Counted from the first letter of the stretch, positions 22,791 through 35,030 are shown. The stretch: 64,000 bases of DNA from Heterocephalus glaber (GCF_000247695.1 NW_004624795.1:10277012-10341011); one strand, 5' to 3'. Notes: a model not told the origin generated them from the sequence alone. Made by a program: numbers and translations.

Positions 22791-23144
22791 TAGTAAACCT
22801 CATGTTCTTTCAGCCAGAAGAGCCACAAGACATAATATTGTCCTGTTTCAGAAAAAGTTCTACTTCTAGTACAAAAGTTGGAGAATTAAATATCTATGAT
22901 ACGTGTTTGCCTTATTATCTTAACTGAATTACTAACGCTATCAAAGTTAACTGAAGATAAACCCAATTTATCTCTTCTTATTTGAGCCTAGATTTGCCTG
23001 TCACTTGAGTCAGTATTATTTTAAGACAATTCATTTAAGTTAAATTTGAAATGTCAATAATACATAGCTTCAACATCATGTAGAAAAAGAATTTATTGAG
23101 ATGAGATTAAATGTTGTGTTCTTACTGAAATATGTTCATTTTAG

Positions 23145-23236
23145 ATTTTGTCGAGGTTGCCAGAAATTTGTTTTGCTTGCAGTTGGATGAAGTAAATGTT
23201 GGTGCACAAGAAATTTCCAATATATTAGATTCACAG
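23145..23236 (+). CDS. STXBP4: STXBP4 exon: helical module, second part
   Basis: The acceptor is tgttcattttag and the donor is CAG followed by gtagag. Two bases complete an Asp codon, then 30 codons follow (about residues 259-288): FVEVARNLFCLQLDEVNVG followed by a segment ending ISNILDSQ. The DFVxVARNLF helix continues the EF-hand-like motif of the previous exon. The remainder is amphipathic and leads into the coiled coil. The phase is 0 out. If this exon were skipped the frame would change, so skipping would not simply delete residues. Confidence 0.95.
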
Positions 23237-24092
23237 GTAGAGTATGCCCTATTGCATTGTCTTAATCGTACGTAAGTCACAAGTCTTGAATGGTAGGGGT
23301 CATATATATAGACTTCTTTTCATTTTTTACTGCTTTAAAAAAAAATACAAATACCACATATTCCATGGTTAAATATATAAAGTACAGTTAAACACAAAAG
23401 TAAGAGCTCATTTTAATTATTTTCAGCCTCCACTCTTCTTAGCCCCTTGTTGTACTCCCTACCCTAAAATCACCAATATTAGCAGTTTGCTATATGGAAG
23501 AATACAGACTATGGTTAGTTAGCTAGGCAGAAAAGTGCTTTGTGTGTGTCCACTCTAATATGTTTTAACTCACTGTAGTGTACACACAGAAAAGTACTAG
23601 TAAGAATATAGCCTATGAAATATTATAATCTGAACCATTCTCATGAAAGATAATATGAAAGAGCTATATTACCAGGACTGCGGTGACCTGCATCCTATTT
23701 CTTTCCAGTTATGAGCCATAATCCCTTGCTTCTAAAATTTTTAATGACGTAAATTGTTTTTATATTTTATGTAGAGTAGGATTTTGAAGTTTACTAACTT
23801 CATAAATCATTTCTTCTACAGAACTTTGGTATGTGTATTGTCAGATCTTTCCATCCTCTATGGATTTTTGGTACTACTATTTTTTAAGGAAGACCTTCCT
23901 AATTTATATTATATATGACATATATCTAATTAGCTCAAATTTATTCTTGTTTGTGCATGTATGACCACTTGTCCTCCTTGTGCTGTCATTTAACTAACTT
24001 TCTTTCCTTTGACTTGAAATGCAAATTTTATCTTATACTGTACATCTATACACAGATGTTTCTAGAACCACCACTGTGCTCCATGGATCTAT

Positions 24093-24108
24093 TTAGGGTT
24101 AGGGTTAG
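24093..24108. repeat. Short telomere-like repeat
   Basis: ttagggttagggttag: 2.7 units of TTAGGG. Confidence 0.9.
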
Positions 24109-24215
24109 CATTATTATTTGAATTGCTATAGCTTTCCAGTACTAGATTTATGTTTATCTAGCATGTTAAAACCTTCATTTTTTTCTTAACTTCTTGGTTT
24201 TAATATTGTAGATGA

Positions 24216-24310
24216 TCGGGGCCAGGGACTTAGCTCAGTCATTCAGCCACCTGCCTCACAAACTCAAGGACCCAAGTTCAATCCTCGATACCAAAAAAAA
24301 AAAAAAATTA
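24216..24310 (+). repeat. ID-type SINE
   Basis: ggggccagggacttagctca, cacctgcctcacaaactcaa, agttcaatcctcgataccaa followed by a long A run and a TA run. Confidence 0.92.
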
Positions 24311-25751
24311 AAAAAAAAAATATATATATATAATGATCTTTAGAATTATTTTGATATGATAATAATAATCCATGAGACTTTTTTAGTTAAAATTGCATTT
24401 AGAGAATGGTTTGGAAAGAACTGAATGTGACATTTCTCCATTTAAAACTTTCCTTATGTTTTGGAGAGAGAAAATTATAACTTACTTCATATACACTTTT
24501 AATATTTTTGTTAGATTAATCACTAAGTATACCACAGTTTATGATAAAATGAGATATTTATTTTTATCATTACATTTTTAATTGATTAGGAAAGATAACG
24601 ATTTTTAAGCATGCTTATTTTGTATGATCCCGTCTTACCTGACTCTCTTGTTCAGTTGTTCTTCAGTTATTTTTCTTGGATTTTCTAGATAGACATTTGA
24701 AATTAATTACATTTTTGTCTTTAAAATTTTTTAAATTTTTGAATTACAATTAAAAATTTTAATTTTGAATACTGATGAAAACAGAAAGAAATAAACTGAG
24801 CAAGAAATAAATCTCTACAATTATTGGATCATTATATATCTTGAATTTTCTCATCACTTTCATTTTTCTGGAAAAATTTACATAATAGAAGCTTTATCTG
24901 TTTTTTTGAGATTTAAAACTGTTCATGTATCACATAATCTCAGCCTAGATTTTGTTTTTAGAAGAAGAGACATTTCCAACTTTTTAATTAATGATAGAAG
25001 GGTTATCCTTCTATCATTTGAATTATCCTGTCCAAATTTTGTCCTTTTCTTTAATTTTTGTTAATGTGTATCTTCCTAGAAAAATTTTTGTTTTATCAAG
25101 ATACTCAGTTTATCAAAAATTAGCATGGATTTGTTTAGATCTTTAATTTTATTTTTAAAATGTATCACAATAAATTTTTACAAGCTAATGGCACTTATAA
25201 ATTTATGGGCCATATTTTAATCATTACTTAGTGTACAGTATTTCCATGTAGTTATCTTTTTGATCCATGTTTTGATCTTTTGTTTAATTTCTGAACAATT
25301 TCTAATTGTACTTTTCTCTTTGGGATATTTACAATTAGTGTGATTTTACTGAAGTTAGATACTTACTCTGTATGATATGATATTAATTATTTGACTATAT
25401 AACCATCTTATAACCAATTAAATATCGTTCATCTGTTGAAAAGCATGTATATTCTGCAGGTGTAAAGTACAGTATTTTCCATATGTCAGTTAGATTCAGG
25501 CTATTATGTTTTCAAATTTTCTATTTCTTTACTCATTTTCAATATCTTTTATTGTCAGTTACTCTTGTTAATTTCTGTTTTTTAAATCAGAGTAGATGTG
25601 GCAAACAATTTTTTAATTATTATAGCTTTATAAGATATCGAATCTCTTTATCTCTAAAAAGTTTCTTGCCTTTTCAACTTAGCTGGAAGTTACGGCTATG
25701 CTAGCTTTCTTTTGGTTGGTGTTTTGGTTTTATTTCAAGATTATAATTATT

Positions 25752-25829
25752 TTTCTTTTTTTTTGGTACCGGGGATCAAACTCAGGACCTTGCGCTTGCA
25801 AGGCAGGCGACAACACCACCCCCCAGCCC
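25752..25829 (-). repeat. ID-type SINE (A-box side shortened)
   Basis: ttggtaccggggatcaaact, caggaccttgcgcttgcaag and acaacaccaccccccagccc form a reverse ID with T tail on the left. The A-box end has lost the usual gagctaaatc block. Confidence 0.88.
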
Positions 25830-26564
25830 TTTCCTTTTTTTAAAAAAGGAAACTTTTAAATATATTCAGTAGAATCTCAGTACCACATAATCATTAAAAG
25901 AAAGTTCATGGGTAAACTTTTTCCCTTCTCAGAAATTTCTTTTCTCTGTTAGTTCTTATTTCTATTCCATATAGTCTTAGAATGTTATCTTCCATTGATT
26001 ATCCTGTCATTTTACTGCAAAAAATGTTAATGAATAAAATTTTTAATTCCCTGTTTTCATAAGCCTTTCCATATTAAAATTTTCTTCTGGATCAAATTTA
26101 TACTTCTATGAATTATTGGTACACAATCAAACAATAGAAATATATAAATTTTGATAGATTATCTTTAAAAAGAATTCCTAAAATATAAATTTGTATTTTA
26201 GTGTGATGGCTTATGTGCAGTCCAGTTCTGTCATTTATAAAACTTCCATATTTGCATGGGAATTTTTGTGGATTCTTCAGGTGGATTATTTTTGGTTCTG
26301 TAAGTCTTATTATTTGAAAAGGCATGTTTCCTGCCTTATTCCTTTTATGTTGTATTTATGCGTTTTTAATTGACAAATAAAACTATATATTTATCGTTGC
26401 TGCATGATGTTTTGGAACATGTATACATTATTTAGTAGTTTAATCAAGCTAATTGACATACACATTACCTCACATACTTTTTTTTTATTGAAACACTTAA
26501 AATCTGCTCTTAACAAATTGCAGAATTGAATACACTATCATTAACTAGCCACCATGTTGTGTAA

Positions 26565-26930
26565 AGGATAGACTATTGCTGAGACAAAATCCTCGACACC
26601 TGTAAGTTAAAAAAGGACAGGTTTTATTTTGGCTCACAGTTTATACAGGTTTTAGTCCACAGTCAGCTGGCTCCAAGGCAGGACAGTGCACCAGAGGGGC
26701 CTGGCACAGGAGAAACAGCCCATGGCGTGGCAGACAGAAAGAAGTTGCCTTCCTTTTGCTTTCCCTTTTATTCCATCCGGGCCATGAGCCTATTTGTTGG
26801 AGCCACTGACACCCAGGGTGGGCCTTCCGTTTTTGGTAAATCCACTCAGCCACACTCAGAACCACGCTAATCCAACCAATAGGGGAGTTTCTTACTCAAG
26901 TTGATACAACAGTTAAGTGTCACAGAGGAT
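26565..26930 (-). mobile_element. Rodent LTR-like interspersed repeat
   Basis: ggttttattttggctcacag, gttttagtccacagtcagct, gtgggccttccgtttttgg and ctaatccaaccaataggg resemble a widespread rodent repeat of LTR type that ends close to tcaagttgatacaacagtt. The subfamily is not known to me. Confidence 0.45.
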
Positions 26931-27609
26931 ATTTCTCCTTGGGCCATCATTTCTCTAGCCTCCCGTGCCCCTGTTCTTCTAAAACATTGTTTTGAGTAAT
27001 CTTTCCTCTTCTTTTATTCATATGAATTTTGCCAAAAATCTTCCATTACTGAATTTATAGATTATCCTGGGGAAAATGAACATTTTATAAATTTAAATCT
27101 TCCTATCTATGACCATCTCTTGGCTCTTCATTTATTTATACCTTCTTTGATGTCATTTAATGCATTTTATGTATTTCTTCTAATAAAGTTTTATTGATCT
27201 TTTCTAGGCTTAACTGATCAGATATCTTACAGTTTTTGTTGCCATTATACTAAGTAGTGTCTTTTCAAAATTTAAAGTTCATTTTTTTATGAAACTACAA
27301 CAGATGGATATGTATTCACCTTATATCTGGCAACCATGTTGCTTTATTTTCCAGAAAGTCTTCAGTGTTTTTTGTTCTGACACCTTTTTTGAATTGCTAA
27401 TAAGCTTACATTTGTTTACGTTTTGTTTCCAAATGTACTTTTAAATGAATAATATAGTGAGTCAAATACCTTAAATGCTGCTAATAACCCTTACATTCTA
27501 GCAAGAGAATAAAGTGTTACATAGTTCTAATAATTTTTTCTTCTAGTTCAACTTTAGGAATCAAAATTGCACTTTTATATCATTATTACATTTAGAATTC
27601 TACTTACAT

Positions 27610-27945
27610 TAGTGTGTTTTCTGTTACTATAACAAAATATCTGAGGAAGGCTATCTTTATAAAGAAAGAGGGTTTATTTAGATCACAGTTTTGGAGCTAA
27701 TGTCTACAGCTGGGTGGGGGAAAGTGGCATTAATTCCACCCCTGGTGAGTGTCTTAGGGCAGATTGTGTCCAACGGGGAGAGCCCATGTGGGAGGGAGAG
27801 TACATATCTATTGACAGGAAGCCAGAGAGCAGTGATCTAGCACTAGCACTAGCTCCCACCTCTTAAGCGTCCACCACCTCAACATTGCCACACTAGGGAC
27901 TGAGTTTCCTGAGGGTTAACTACCTCCAAACCATAGCATTGCTGT
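27610..27945 (-). mobile_element. MaLR-type LTR, antisense
   Basis: The reverse strand starts tgctatggtttggaggtagt and has atgttgaggtggtggacgc and taaataaaccctctttcttt. It ends in ttttgttatagtaacagaaa, which is the full order of a MaLR solo LTR including the AATAAA signal. Confidence 0.78.
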
Positions 27946-28149
27946 TTTTAACTGATATCCTTTGTTAACAGGATGTTTGATTACTATTTGTTATTATTTA
28001 GATAGTTTCAGAAATACAGAATATGTGATTGATTTATTGACCAAAATAAATCTCATCCTCTCATTAAAAAATTGTGCATTCCTCTTTTTTAATGTCTCAA
28101 ACTACTTTGTGGGTTTTTTTAAGTAAGCAGTTTTCTTTATTGCTAAGTA

Positions 28150-28610
28150 TGTTGCCCATTGCGACCACCCAGAAACCTAGCTGTTCTAGAACTTTCAGAT
28201 CACCCAGTTTTCCCAGAATTGAGGCACTGATTTTTTAAAACTAATTCTGTAACATTTAGCAGAGCAGAACTAAAGTGCAGTTGATGTTTTCTTTCTGCTG
28301 ATTCAAGCATTGGGTACCTGAATTACCCACCTAATGTCAATGGCAGAGCATTGTTTTTTTCCTGCCAGAAAGTTCTAAAACTGCCATGCCCACAAAAGTG
28401 GCTTTCAACATCCCATTGAAGAGGGGAGTTGTATGAGCATGAAAAGCTTTTTTAGCAGCTGCAAATATACTCGTGCTCTGAATTAGTAATTTACTTCCTT
28501 CTTACCAACATGATTTTAGGGCAGATAAGAATGTATTCAGTCAGTGATGCTTTGATAGCAAAAGTGCAGTGCTGATGGTAATTGCCAATAATTTCCTATT
28601 GTGGCTTCAG
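28150..28610 (+). other. Repeat-free intronic stretch
   Basis: About 450 bases without recognised repeats in an otherwise repeat-filled intron. It includes E-box-like cagctgc and mixed-composition blocks such as gtgctgatggtaattgcc. No coding pattern. Confidence 0.3.
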
Positions 28611-29280
28611 ATCAAAATGTTATGCATTATGATACTAATGTAGAAAATTTTTTTGTTGTGTTCTGGTTGTCACCACATAGAAAATACCGTCAAGTACTAG
28701 CTTTCCTTATTTTTCATTTTTGTGGGGTGTTTTGTTTTGTTTGTTTGAATCATAATAAGAGTTGGTTTTTTTTAACTGCACATTTATAACTAAAAAGTCT
28801 CTGAAAGTACCTTTTACTTTTTTCTACATGCATGGCATCCTTATTTAATAATATTCACTTCTTGCTCATTAAAACTTTGGTCTCACAAATCTATCACCTA
28901 ATGAATGATATATTCAGTTTGAGAAAAATGTAAAAATCACTGCTTGTCTTGTGGGTTACCAAAAACAAATTTAAAATAACATTATTTTTATGTAATTTTA
29001 GTTGCAATTTAGTTAAAATTTTAGTAATTTTAGTGTAAATTTCAACTTTTTAAAGTGAACAACCAGTGTAGTGCCTTCTCTGAAACGTATCAGTTGATCG
29101 GTGGTTGAGGGTGCTGACAGTTTGCAAAGGTGGGGAAATTCCACTCTGGCTGCCCCCCAGCCATCTCAGTTACACTGACAGCAGAGTCAAGTTTATAATC
29201 ATTTTCTTAGGGATGCGTGTCTTCTACTCATATATTTTCTTTTTCTTGGCTGAGAAAGTTAGCTTGTCATTTTCTTATTT

Positions 29281-29650
29281 ATTTTTAAAACTATTTTTTA
29301 CTGAAATATAATGTACACATAGTAAGTACAGAAATTGTAAGTGTACAATTTGATGAATCTCTATTTTGGGTCTCAGGTGGAATCACCCACCACACAAATC
29401 TCCTTCATGCCGGCTTCCCAGTCAGCTGTCATTCATTCCCACCTTCACGTCCGAATCACTGTTTTGAAAGTTAAAACAGCATAGGTTACTTTTGCCTGTT
29501 CTTGGACTGCTTCATAATAAATGGAATCATTGTGTATGTAATCATTTGTAACTAGCTTCTTTTGGTCCTTATTTACTCTGACTCATACAATTTCCCGAGA
29601 TGCTATCTTTTAAGGAGGAATTGCTGAGTCAGTACAAGTTAGTCTAACTT
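29281..29650 (-). mobile_element. L1M 3' fragment, antisense
   Basis: gtgtacaatttgatgaatct, ataaatggaatcattgtgt and ttaaggaggaattgctgagt match, in this order, the reverse of older L1M 3' regions. Confidence 0.6.
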
Positions 29651-29765
29651 TGGTTTATTTAACAACGAGCTCTTCGATTTAGAAGAATATGCCATTTAGA
29701 ACCCAAAATATAATGATCTTGCTGTGATTCTAATCATGATTTCTATATTAAAAAATTCCCCACAG

Positions 29766-29893
29766 TGCTACACCTGCTGCTGGAACAAGGCTATGCCCAG
29801 AAAAGGCAGGGTCAGAGCCCACATTCAGCTGTATATCGAACTCAGCCACAGCAGCCTGTAGTCCATCGTAATGTGATGGTTTTATCAGACTAA
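29766..29893 (+). other. Candidate alternative terminal exon or gene remnant
   Basis: After a sequence ttccccacag, which is a usable splice acceptor, an open frame runs 41 codons to TAA at 29891. It has protein-like composition (LEQGYAQKRQGQSPHS, then QPVVHRNVMVLSD). The acceptor would need an upstream exon ending in phase 1. The STXBP4 exons ending at 20910 and 10264 do so, and splicing from 20910 (skipping 23145-23236) would give an in-frame, short C-terminus. The frame is closed at 29714, and there is no in-frame ATG before the acceptor. I do not recognise the peptide; it could be a fragment of another gene. No polyA signal was identified nearby. Confidence 0.3.
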
Positions 29894-30048
29894 GCAAGTA
29901 TCGTGAATGGGTTATTCTCACATCACAGCAAGAGCAATGTAAATTCTCTAAAGTAGACTTTTCACAATTTGTCTCTTGTTAAATCAACTTGGTGCATTGT
30001 AACCACCATTTTAACAAATGAAATAGAATAGAATGAAAATATCAAAGT

Positions 30049-30125
30049 GAGACTAGGGACATAGCTCAGTGGTAGAGTATTTGCCTTGATGCATGAGGCC
30101 CTGGGTTAAATCCCTGACACTAAAC
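30049..30125 (+). repeat. ID-type SINE, older type, with target duplication
   Basis: agggacatagctcagtggta, tatttgccttgatgcatgag, gggttaaatccctgacacta. The 12-base repeat aaatatcaaagt is at 30037-30048 and 30126-30137. Confidence 0.9.
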
Positions 30126-32392
30126 AAATATCAAAGTAAATTGCATGTGATGAGATTAGGTGATGTTTCACTTACCTTGGGTCATGACATAAATGGTGTT
30201 TGTCACTGTATATATAGCAGTAGACACTGGATAGCTTCTTCCCCAAAGACGCATCTGTAAAACACCAGTATATATTGGACAATGACAGCGTGTGTGGCAT
30301 GGTGTTTGGTGCCATGGCACATGTTATTAACATAGATAAAACTTGGCCTGTAAAGTGTATGGAAAAGTAATGTACATGAATAATTATGTCAAAAAATACA
30401 CTGTGTCATAAGGCAGTAATAGTAACGGAGCTTAGAACATTCACGGAAGATTCATAACAAAGTTGACAAAAAAGAATATGACTATAAGCAGAAAGAAATT
30501 ACCTTTTTCTCAAAAAAGATAATTAGGTACATGAAGATAACAGAAGTTAGGCATTAAAGGGAAAATATTAAATGTAAAAGTTTATACTTTATACAGTGGT
30601 CAGAATCTATGAAGAATGATACCATGATCAAAGTGATATTTTAGAACAAGTAATGGAATGTGTTAGTTGTCAAGGAAAGGAATGAAACTGATGGTAGGTA
30701 GACTAGTTTAGGGACTGTGGAGAGAATCCAAACATAAAATAATGAAGACGTAAACTGTACTGAAGGTAGAAAGAATGGAAAGGAATGACAGATCTAGGGT
30801 ATTTACTGAAAACAGAAAAACAGCATAGTGGGACTTGCTGACACTTTGGATGTAGGAACCAATGGAGAAGATGATAGGTTGTGCTTTAGAAAGAGTAAAT
30901 TGAAGGTACTGATAGTTCTAAATAACCGAAGGACATTGGAAATAACTGCACACAAAGAGGGGGATCTGGGAATATTAAGGGAGTGATAATGGACGCATGA
31001 GCGTGAACTTTACTGCTCAGTTTGTAGAGAAAAAGAGGGAAAGAAAACCTTTGGAAACCTCCTATCCCCTCCTCTCTGTTAGGCAGTAACAGTGAAAACA
31101 AGTCATTGGAAACAGTCTACATGTTCAGATAATGAGATATAGGATATCACAACCTAGAGAACTCAGAAAACACTTGAGCAACATTATATGTAACAAAGAG
31201 GTTGGGGAAGTTGGTGGGGGCATTTACATTGTCAGACAGAAGTTTTATTGATACGATTGCAAGTAATCATTTTACAAATATAGGGCTTGGAGGAAAGGTT
31301 TAAAGGACTGAGCAGGGAAATGGAAGGAGAAAAAAAGGATACGCAGAAATGTTCAGGTGAATAGAGGGATGCAGTCACACATAGTTTTATAAGGGTATAA
31401 ATGAATAGTTTCCTAATGGAAAGACTTATCTATAAAATTAGACTGAACCAGAGGTTATTGTTTTATCCTATTTAAGATGAGTTGAAGTTAGGGAGTGTGG
31501 ATGGTAGAATAGTAGCTGACCAGAATGAACATAAATTAAAAATCACTAAAATTATGATGGTGGAGCAACAGTGAGGGAGAGGCGAGGTCAGACCTGTTCA
31601 ACAAGTCTAGCAACCTTCAGCATCTCTTGGAGTTCAGCACTTGGAGATGGACTTCAAAACAAGTGTCTGTCAAGTAGCAACAAGTCTTTTCATTTGCTGC
31701 TTGCTTAGTGGAAGTGTATTTGAATAGAGCTTTATAAAATGTCAGTGAGCATAAAGGGACTTTTCAAATAATTAACAAGGAAGACTTATTACCAGCTCTC
31801 TGCCTATGGTTTTTTTGTTGAGGGTTCCAAAATAGCAATATGATTGTAAAACATTATTTTAAGTCATGGTTTGTCCTGGGAGTGTTTTGACTCCCCAAAT
31901 GGATTCTAAAATATGTGTGATTTGCTTCCATGATGTTAAACTCCAGAGTTCATAATCCTAGCTCTAAAATCTCAACCCATAATTTCTGTTAGGAAAGCAT
32001 CATAGATTTATTATCCAAAATTTTGTTTAAATCTTTGGATCCTCTTTTTTTACTTCTTAGGATAAGAAATAGGCCCATAGGAATCTTGAGTAGCCATTTC
32101 CTATATTGTGCTGGGCAGAGAGACATTAATTATACAAACATAAGATAATATCAAACAAATAAATAAAAGGCCACAGGATTGGTGGTATGGGAGTTGTAAT
32201 ATGGTCAAATTACTGATGAGATATTGTGACAAGTTATTAAATTATACCTCCTTTTGGTAAATTCATGTACTCATTAGAATAATAGGACTACTGGAAGCCG
32301 TATAGGACAGAAAGTTATCTTTTTTTTATATACCACTGCCACCCAATTTTACTTTTACATAATATTAGTTTATATCCTTTGGAACACACTTT

Positions 32393-32494
32393 GTTTTTGT
32401 TTTTGTTTTTGTTTTTGTTTGGTACCAGGGATCGATCTTGGGACCTTGCGCTTGCGAGACAGGTGGCAAAACCACTGGGCTCAATCCCCAGCCC
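32393..32494 (-). repeat. ID-type SINE with expanded tail and perfect target duplication
   Basis: The tail is (GTTTTT)n on + (CAAAAA on -), about five units. Body: ggtaccagggatcgatcttg, ttgcgcttgcgagacaggtg, cactgggctcaatccccagc. The 13-base repeat tggaacacacttt is at 32380-32392 and 32495-32507. Confidence 0.94.
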
Positions 32495-32824
32495 TGGAAC
32501 ACACTTTGGAAATAGTGTTACATTTGAAAATGTATTCAAAACTAATCTAAAACAATATGGGAATGGATTCTGATGAGTGAATGTGTTGCGTACTCCTAAG
32601 AAAATAGAATAATAGCGATAGGAGAAGGATATGAAATAACATCAATTATGGGCAATGGCCACAGATACCCAAATGTGAATGTGGATGGACAAAAAGAATC
32701 AGTTACATTTAGGGGAAAAAGTCCTATTTCTGTTATTCTTTGGTTTATAATGCAAATGTAAATTGGCATATCTATTCCCCTGTGATTTTTACTGGATAGT
32801 AAAATTCACACACTGTGGTGTCAC

Positions 32825-32990
32825 AATTCAGTGGGAATCTTGCAATAGCCATTTATTGGCTGTGGAACCTTAGACTTGTTTGCTTTTCTATAAAATGGCA
32901 ACAAGGTTATTGCAAGCCTTTAATATTAGATATATATACAGCCCTTACCAATGTATTTGCACATAGTAAGTTTATAATTAATGGATAATA
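32825..32990 (+). repeat. MIR
   Basis: gccatttattggctgtggaa, ccttagacttgtttgctttt, ctataaaatggcaacaaggt, with a more distant end (catagtaagtttataattaa). Confidence 0.65.
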
Positions 32991-33798
32991 TTATCAGTAA
33001 TTTGATTACCTTCTCTTCCTCTGCATTTGCCTCTCTTAGCTAAAAGGTCTTTCTTTAAAACCTACACATAACAATGTCTTTCTCCTCTTAAACCTTTATA
33101 TTTTTATACTTTAAAAGCTACCACATAGAAAATGGCTTTAATTATACTATGATTTTACCTCTGACGAGGTTGTTATTGTTCTTAATCTTGCAATTGACTG
33201 TCAAAGAGATAATGCTAGATGTAAGAGAAATTGTAGTTTCTGCTATTTTAATGTTATTACTTGTGAATTAGTTAATTCTATCTTCCATTCATAGTTTCTG
33301 TACAAGAATATTTTCAATCCACTTGGCTATTGTGTTACCTTCTTTGGTTAAAACCAGATAAAAATTAATAAATATGCTTTTCTGGGATCATATAAAGCAG
33401 CTTAATTGATAATATAATTAGCTCTTAGAATGAATGTGTTTAGGGAATGGTTTGTATTGATAACTCCCAAAGTCTATTTGACATTATAAATAAAGTCGTG
33501 AAATTTAACCCTTTAAGGAAAATTACATTGTTAAAATAAGAATCATAAAGGTGACAGCAGAATAACATATATTTTAGTCATCTGAATTCTATTATAATTA
33601 GCACCCATGTAAGGTAAAGCTAAATGAATAAAAATGTCCCAGATTACTTTAATATTCGCTTTTATGTAACCAAACAACTCCAATGTAAGAAAATGAATTT
33701 TCTTATTAGAATACAGAAGCCTCAGACTAGTCAGAAAGATTTATATGTTCTGATAATTAGCATCTAATGCATAATTTCTTGTATTTTAATGTTGACAG

Positions 33799-33888
33799 CT
33801 TCTTCCCTGTGATTCTTTAGAAGCAGATGAAGTGGAGAAACTTAAGCGTGAAAGAAATGATGCCTTGGAAGAAGTGAATATACTTAAG
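33799..33888 (+). CDS. STXBP4: STXBP4 exon: start of the coiled coil
   Basis: The acceptor is ttaatgttgacag and the donor is AAG followed by gtaact. Exactly 30 codons (about residues 289-318), in phase 0 at both ends, begin LLPCDSLEADEVEKLKRE and end DALEEVNILK. The charged heptad pattern from EADEVEKLK onward marks the coiled coil that the family uses for syntaxin-4 binding and self-association. It matches the mouse-type SLEADEV rather than the human SSEADEM form, which fits a rodent. Skipping this exon would remove 30 residues without a frameshift. Confidence 0.95.
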
Positions 33889-34789
33889 GTAACTTCCAGT
33901 TTAGATTCTTTATATTTTCTTTAGGAACAAAAAAGAAAAAGAAAAGCAACCTGTGTTGAATTCTGAACAGAAATATTGAGGCTTAATTTGGTTTTCAATG
34001 AATAGTAGCATCAAATAGAATCATATTCTTTCTTTAATTGGCCTTTAGAGAGTATCTTTTTTACTCCGTACACTTTTTATTTCTACCTCAGAATATTCAC
34101 ATGAGATTTGTGAGAACAGTGGTTTTTGCTCATGCCTTCTTATCTGGCTACTTCTTACACCGTTTTCCCCTCTTGTATTGGCGGCAATAGCAGAATTATA
34201 TGAACAGCCCACAAAGCAAGCTGTGACAGTTGAAATCTTCTCATGTTCATTGGTAAATGCATTTTTTCCCATGTGCAAGACCATGCTTTAAGGGACATCA
34301 TGTTTTGCTAAGGCAATTTAAAATTAAGGCAATGCGATTTAAGGGAACACAAAACATACATGTGCCAAATATACTGTATCATTTTCATTCTCTTTATATA
34401 GCTTTATTCTGTTTTAACTAGAATATTAAATTTAAAGTAGGTCCTAATTCATACAGACCCCATTATATTTACCAAATCTTCAATAAAAGCAATATAATTA
34501 CTTTAAGTACCATTAGTTTACCACAGAAATATTTATTTTTAAATCATTTTGTTAAATGGGTGAAATTTGCTTGTTGATGATTTTGCTTTTATTGAAATAT
34601 ACCAAAAAGAAACTTTTCTTGTTATATTAGTTTTTATAATTTCAACCTCTAAAAGAAGCCATTTTAAAAAATATACTGTTTCCTATTTATTTCACTTAAG
34701 AGGACACACATGTGTACCAAATAGTTTCTCTGGTGTGAAAAACTAAAAGTGTAAATAAGAATCAAAATGTGTAATTGATGTTGTGAAAT

Positions 34790-35030
34790 AGGAAGAAAAT
34801 ATCTAAAGGAAGAGGGGAAGTGGGAGGGGAAGGGAAAAGGAAAGAAGGGAAAAGAAAAAATATGAGAAAAGGGAAAACATGGAAACAAAGTCTTTGTAGA
34901 TAGGGAAGGGTGGGATGGGGAATGGGAAAAAAATAAGAACCAAGATACATCATGTAAAGATACAAGATCCCAATGATGAATGTAACTGTATTGTATACCT
35001 AAAATGTACCAATAAACTAAATGGAAAAAT
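34790..35030 (+). mobile_element. Probable L1 3' UTR with polypurine tract
   Basis: A purine-only stretch (ggaagaggggaagtgggagg, aaagaagggaaaagaaaaaa) is followed by a less biased block that ends in ctaaaatgtaccaataaact and an A-rich end. That layout (polypurine tract, short 3' end, polyA) is typical of L1 3' UTRs in several mammals. Confidence 0.45.

Larger units (their letters stand above)
20911..23144 (+). other. STXBP4 intron, 2.2 kb
   Basis: It has an L1-derived antisense stretch (about 21200-21480) and a MIR (22625-22790). The remaining parts, 20911-21190, 21500-22600 and 22800-23140, are without recognisable features. Confidence 0.7.
23800..27600 (-). mobile_element. Old L1, antisense, broken by later insertions
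   Basis: Blocks on + such as gaaaagcatgtatattctgc (about 25438), gattcaggctattatgtttt, aattattatagctttataag (about 25615) and tcttcctatctatgaccatc (about 27098) match the reverse of L1 ORF2. The copy is highly diverged and split by an ID SINE (25752-25829) and an LTR-like repeat (26565-26930). Ends are approximate. Confidence 0.6.
23237..33798 (+). other. STXBP4 intron, 10.6 kb
   Basis: Most of it is L1-derived on the - strand (about 23800-27600), with inserted ID SINEs (24216-24310, 25752-25829), a rodent LTR-like repeat (26565-26930) and a MaLR LTR (27610-27945). Further ID SINEs are at 30049-30125 and 32393-32494, an L1M piece at 29281-29650 and a MIR at 32825-32990. A cryptic protein-like open frame lies at 29766-29893. 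No feature was recognised in 28150-28600, 30140-32370 or 33000-33798. Confidence 0.75.
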
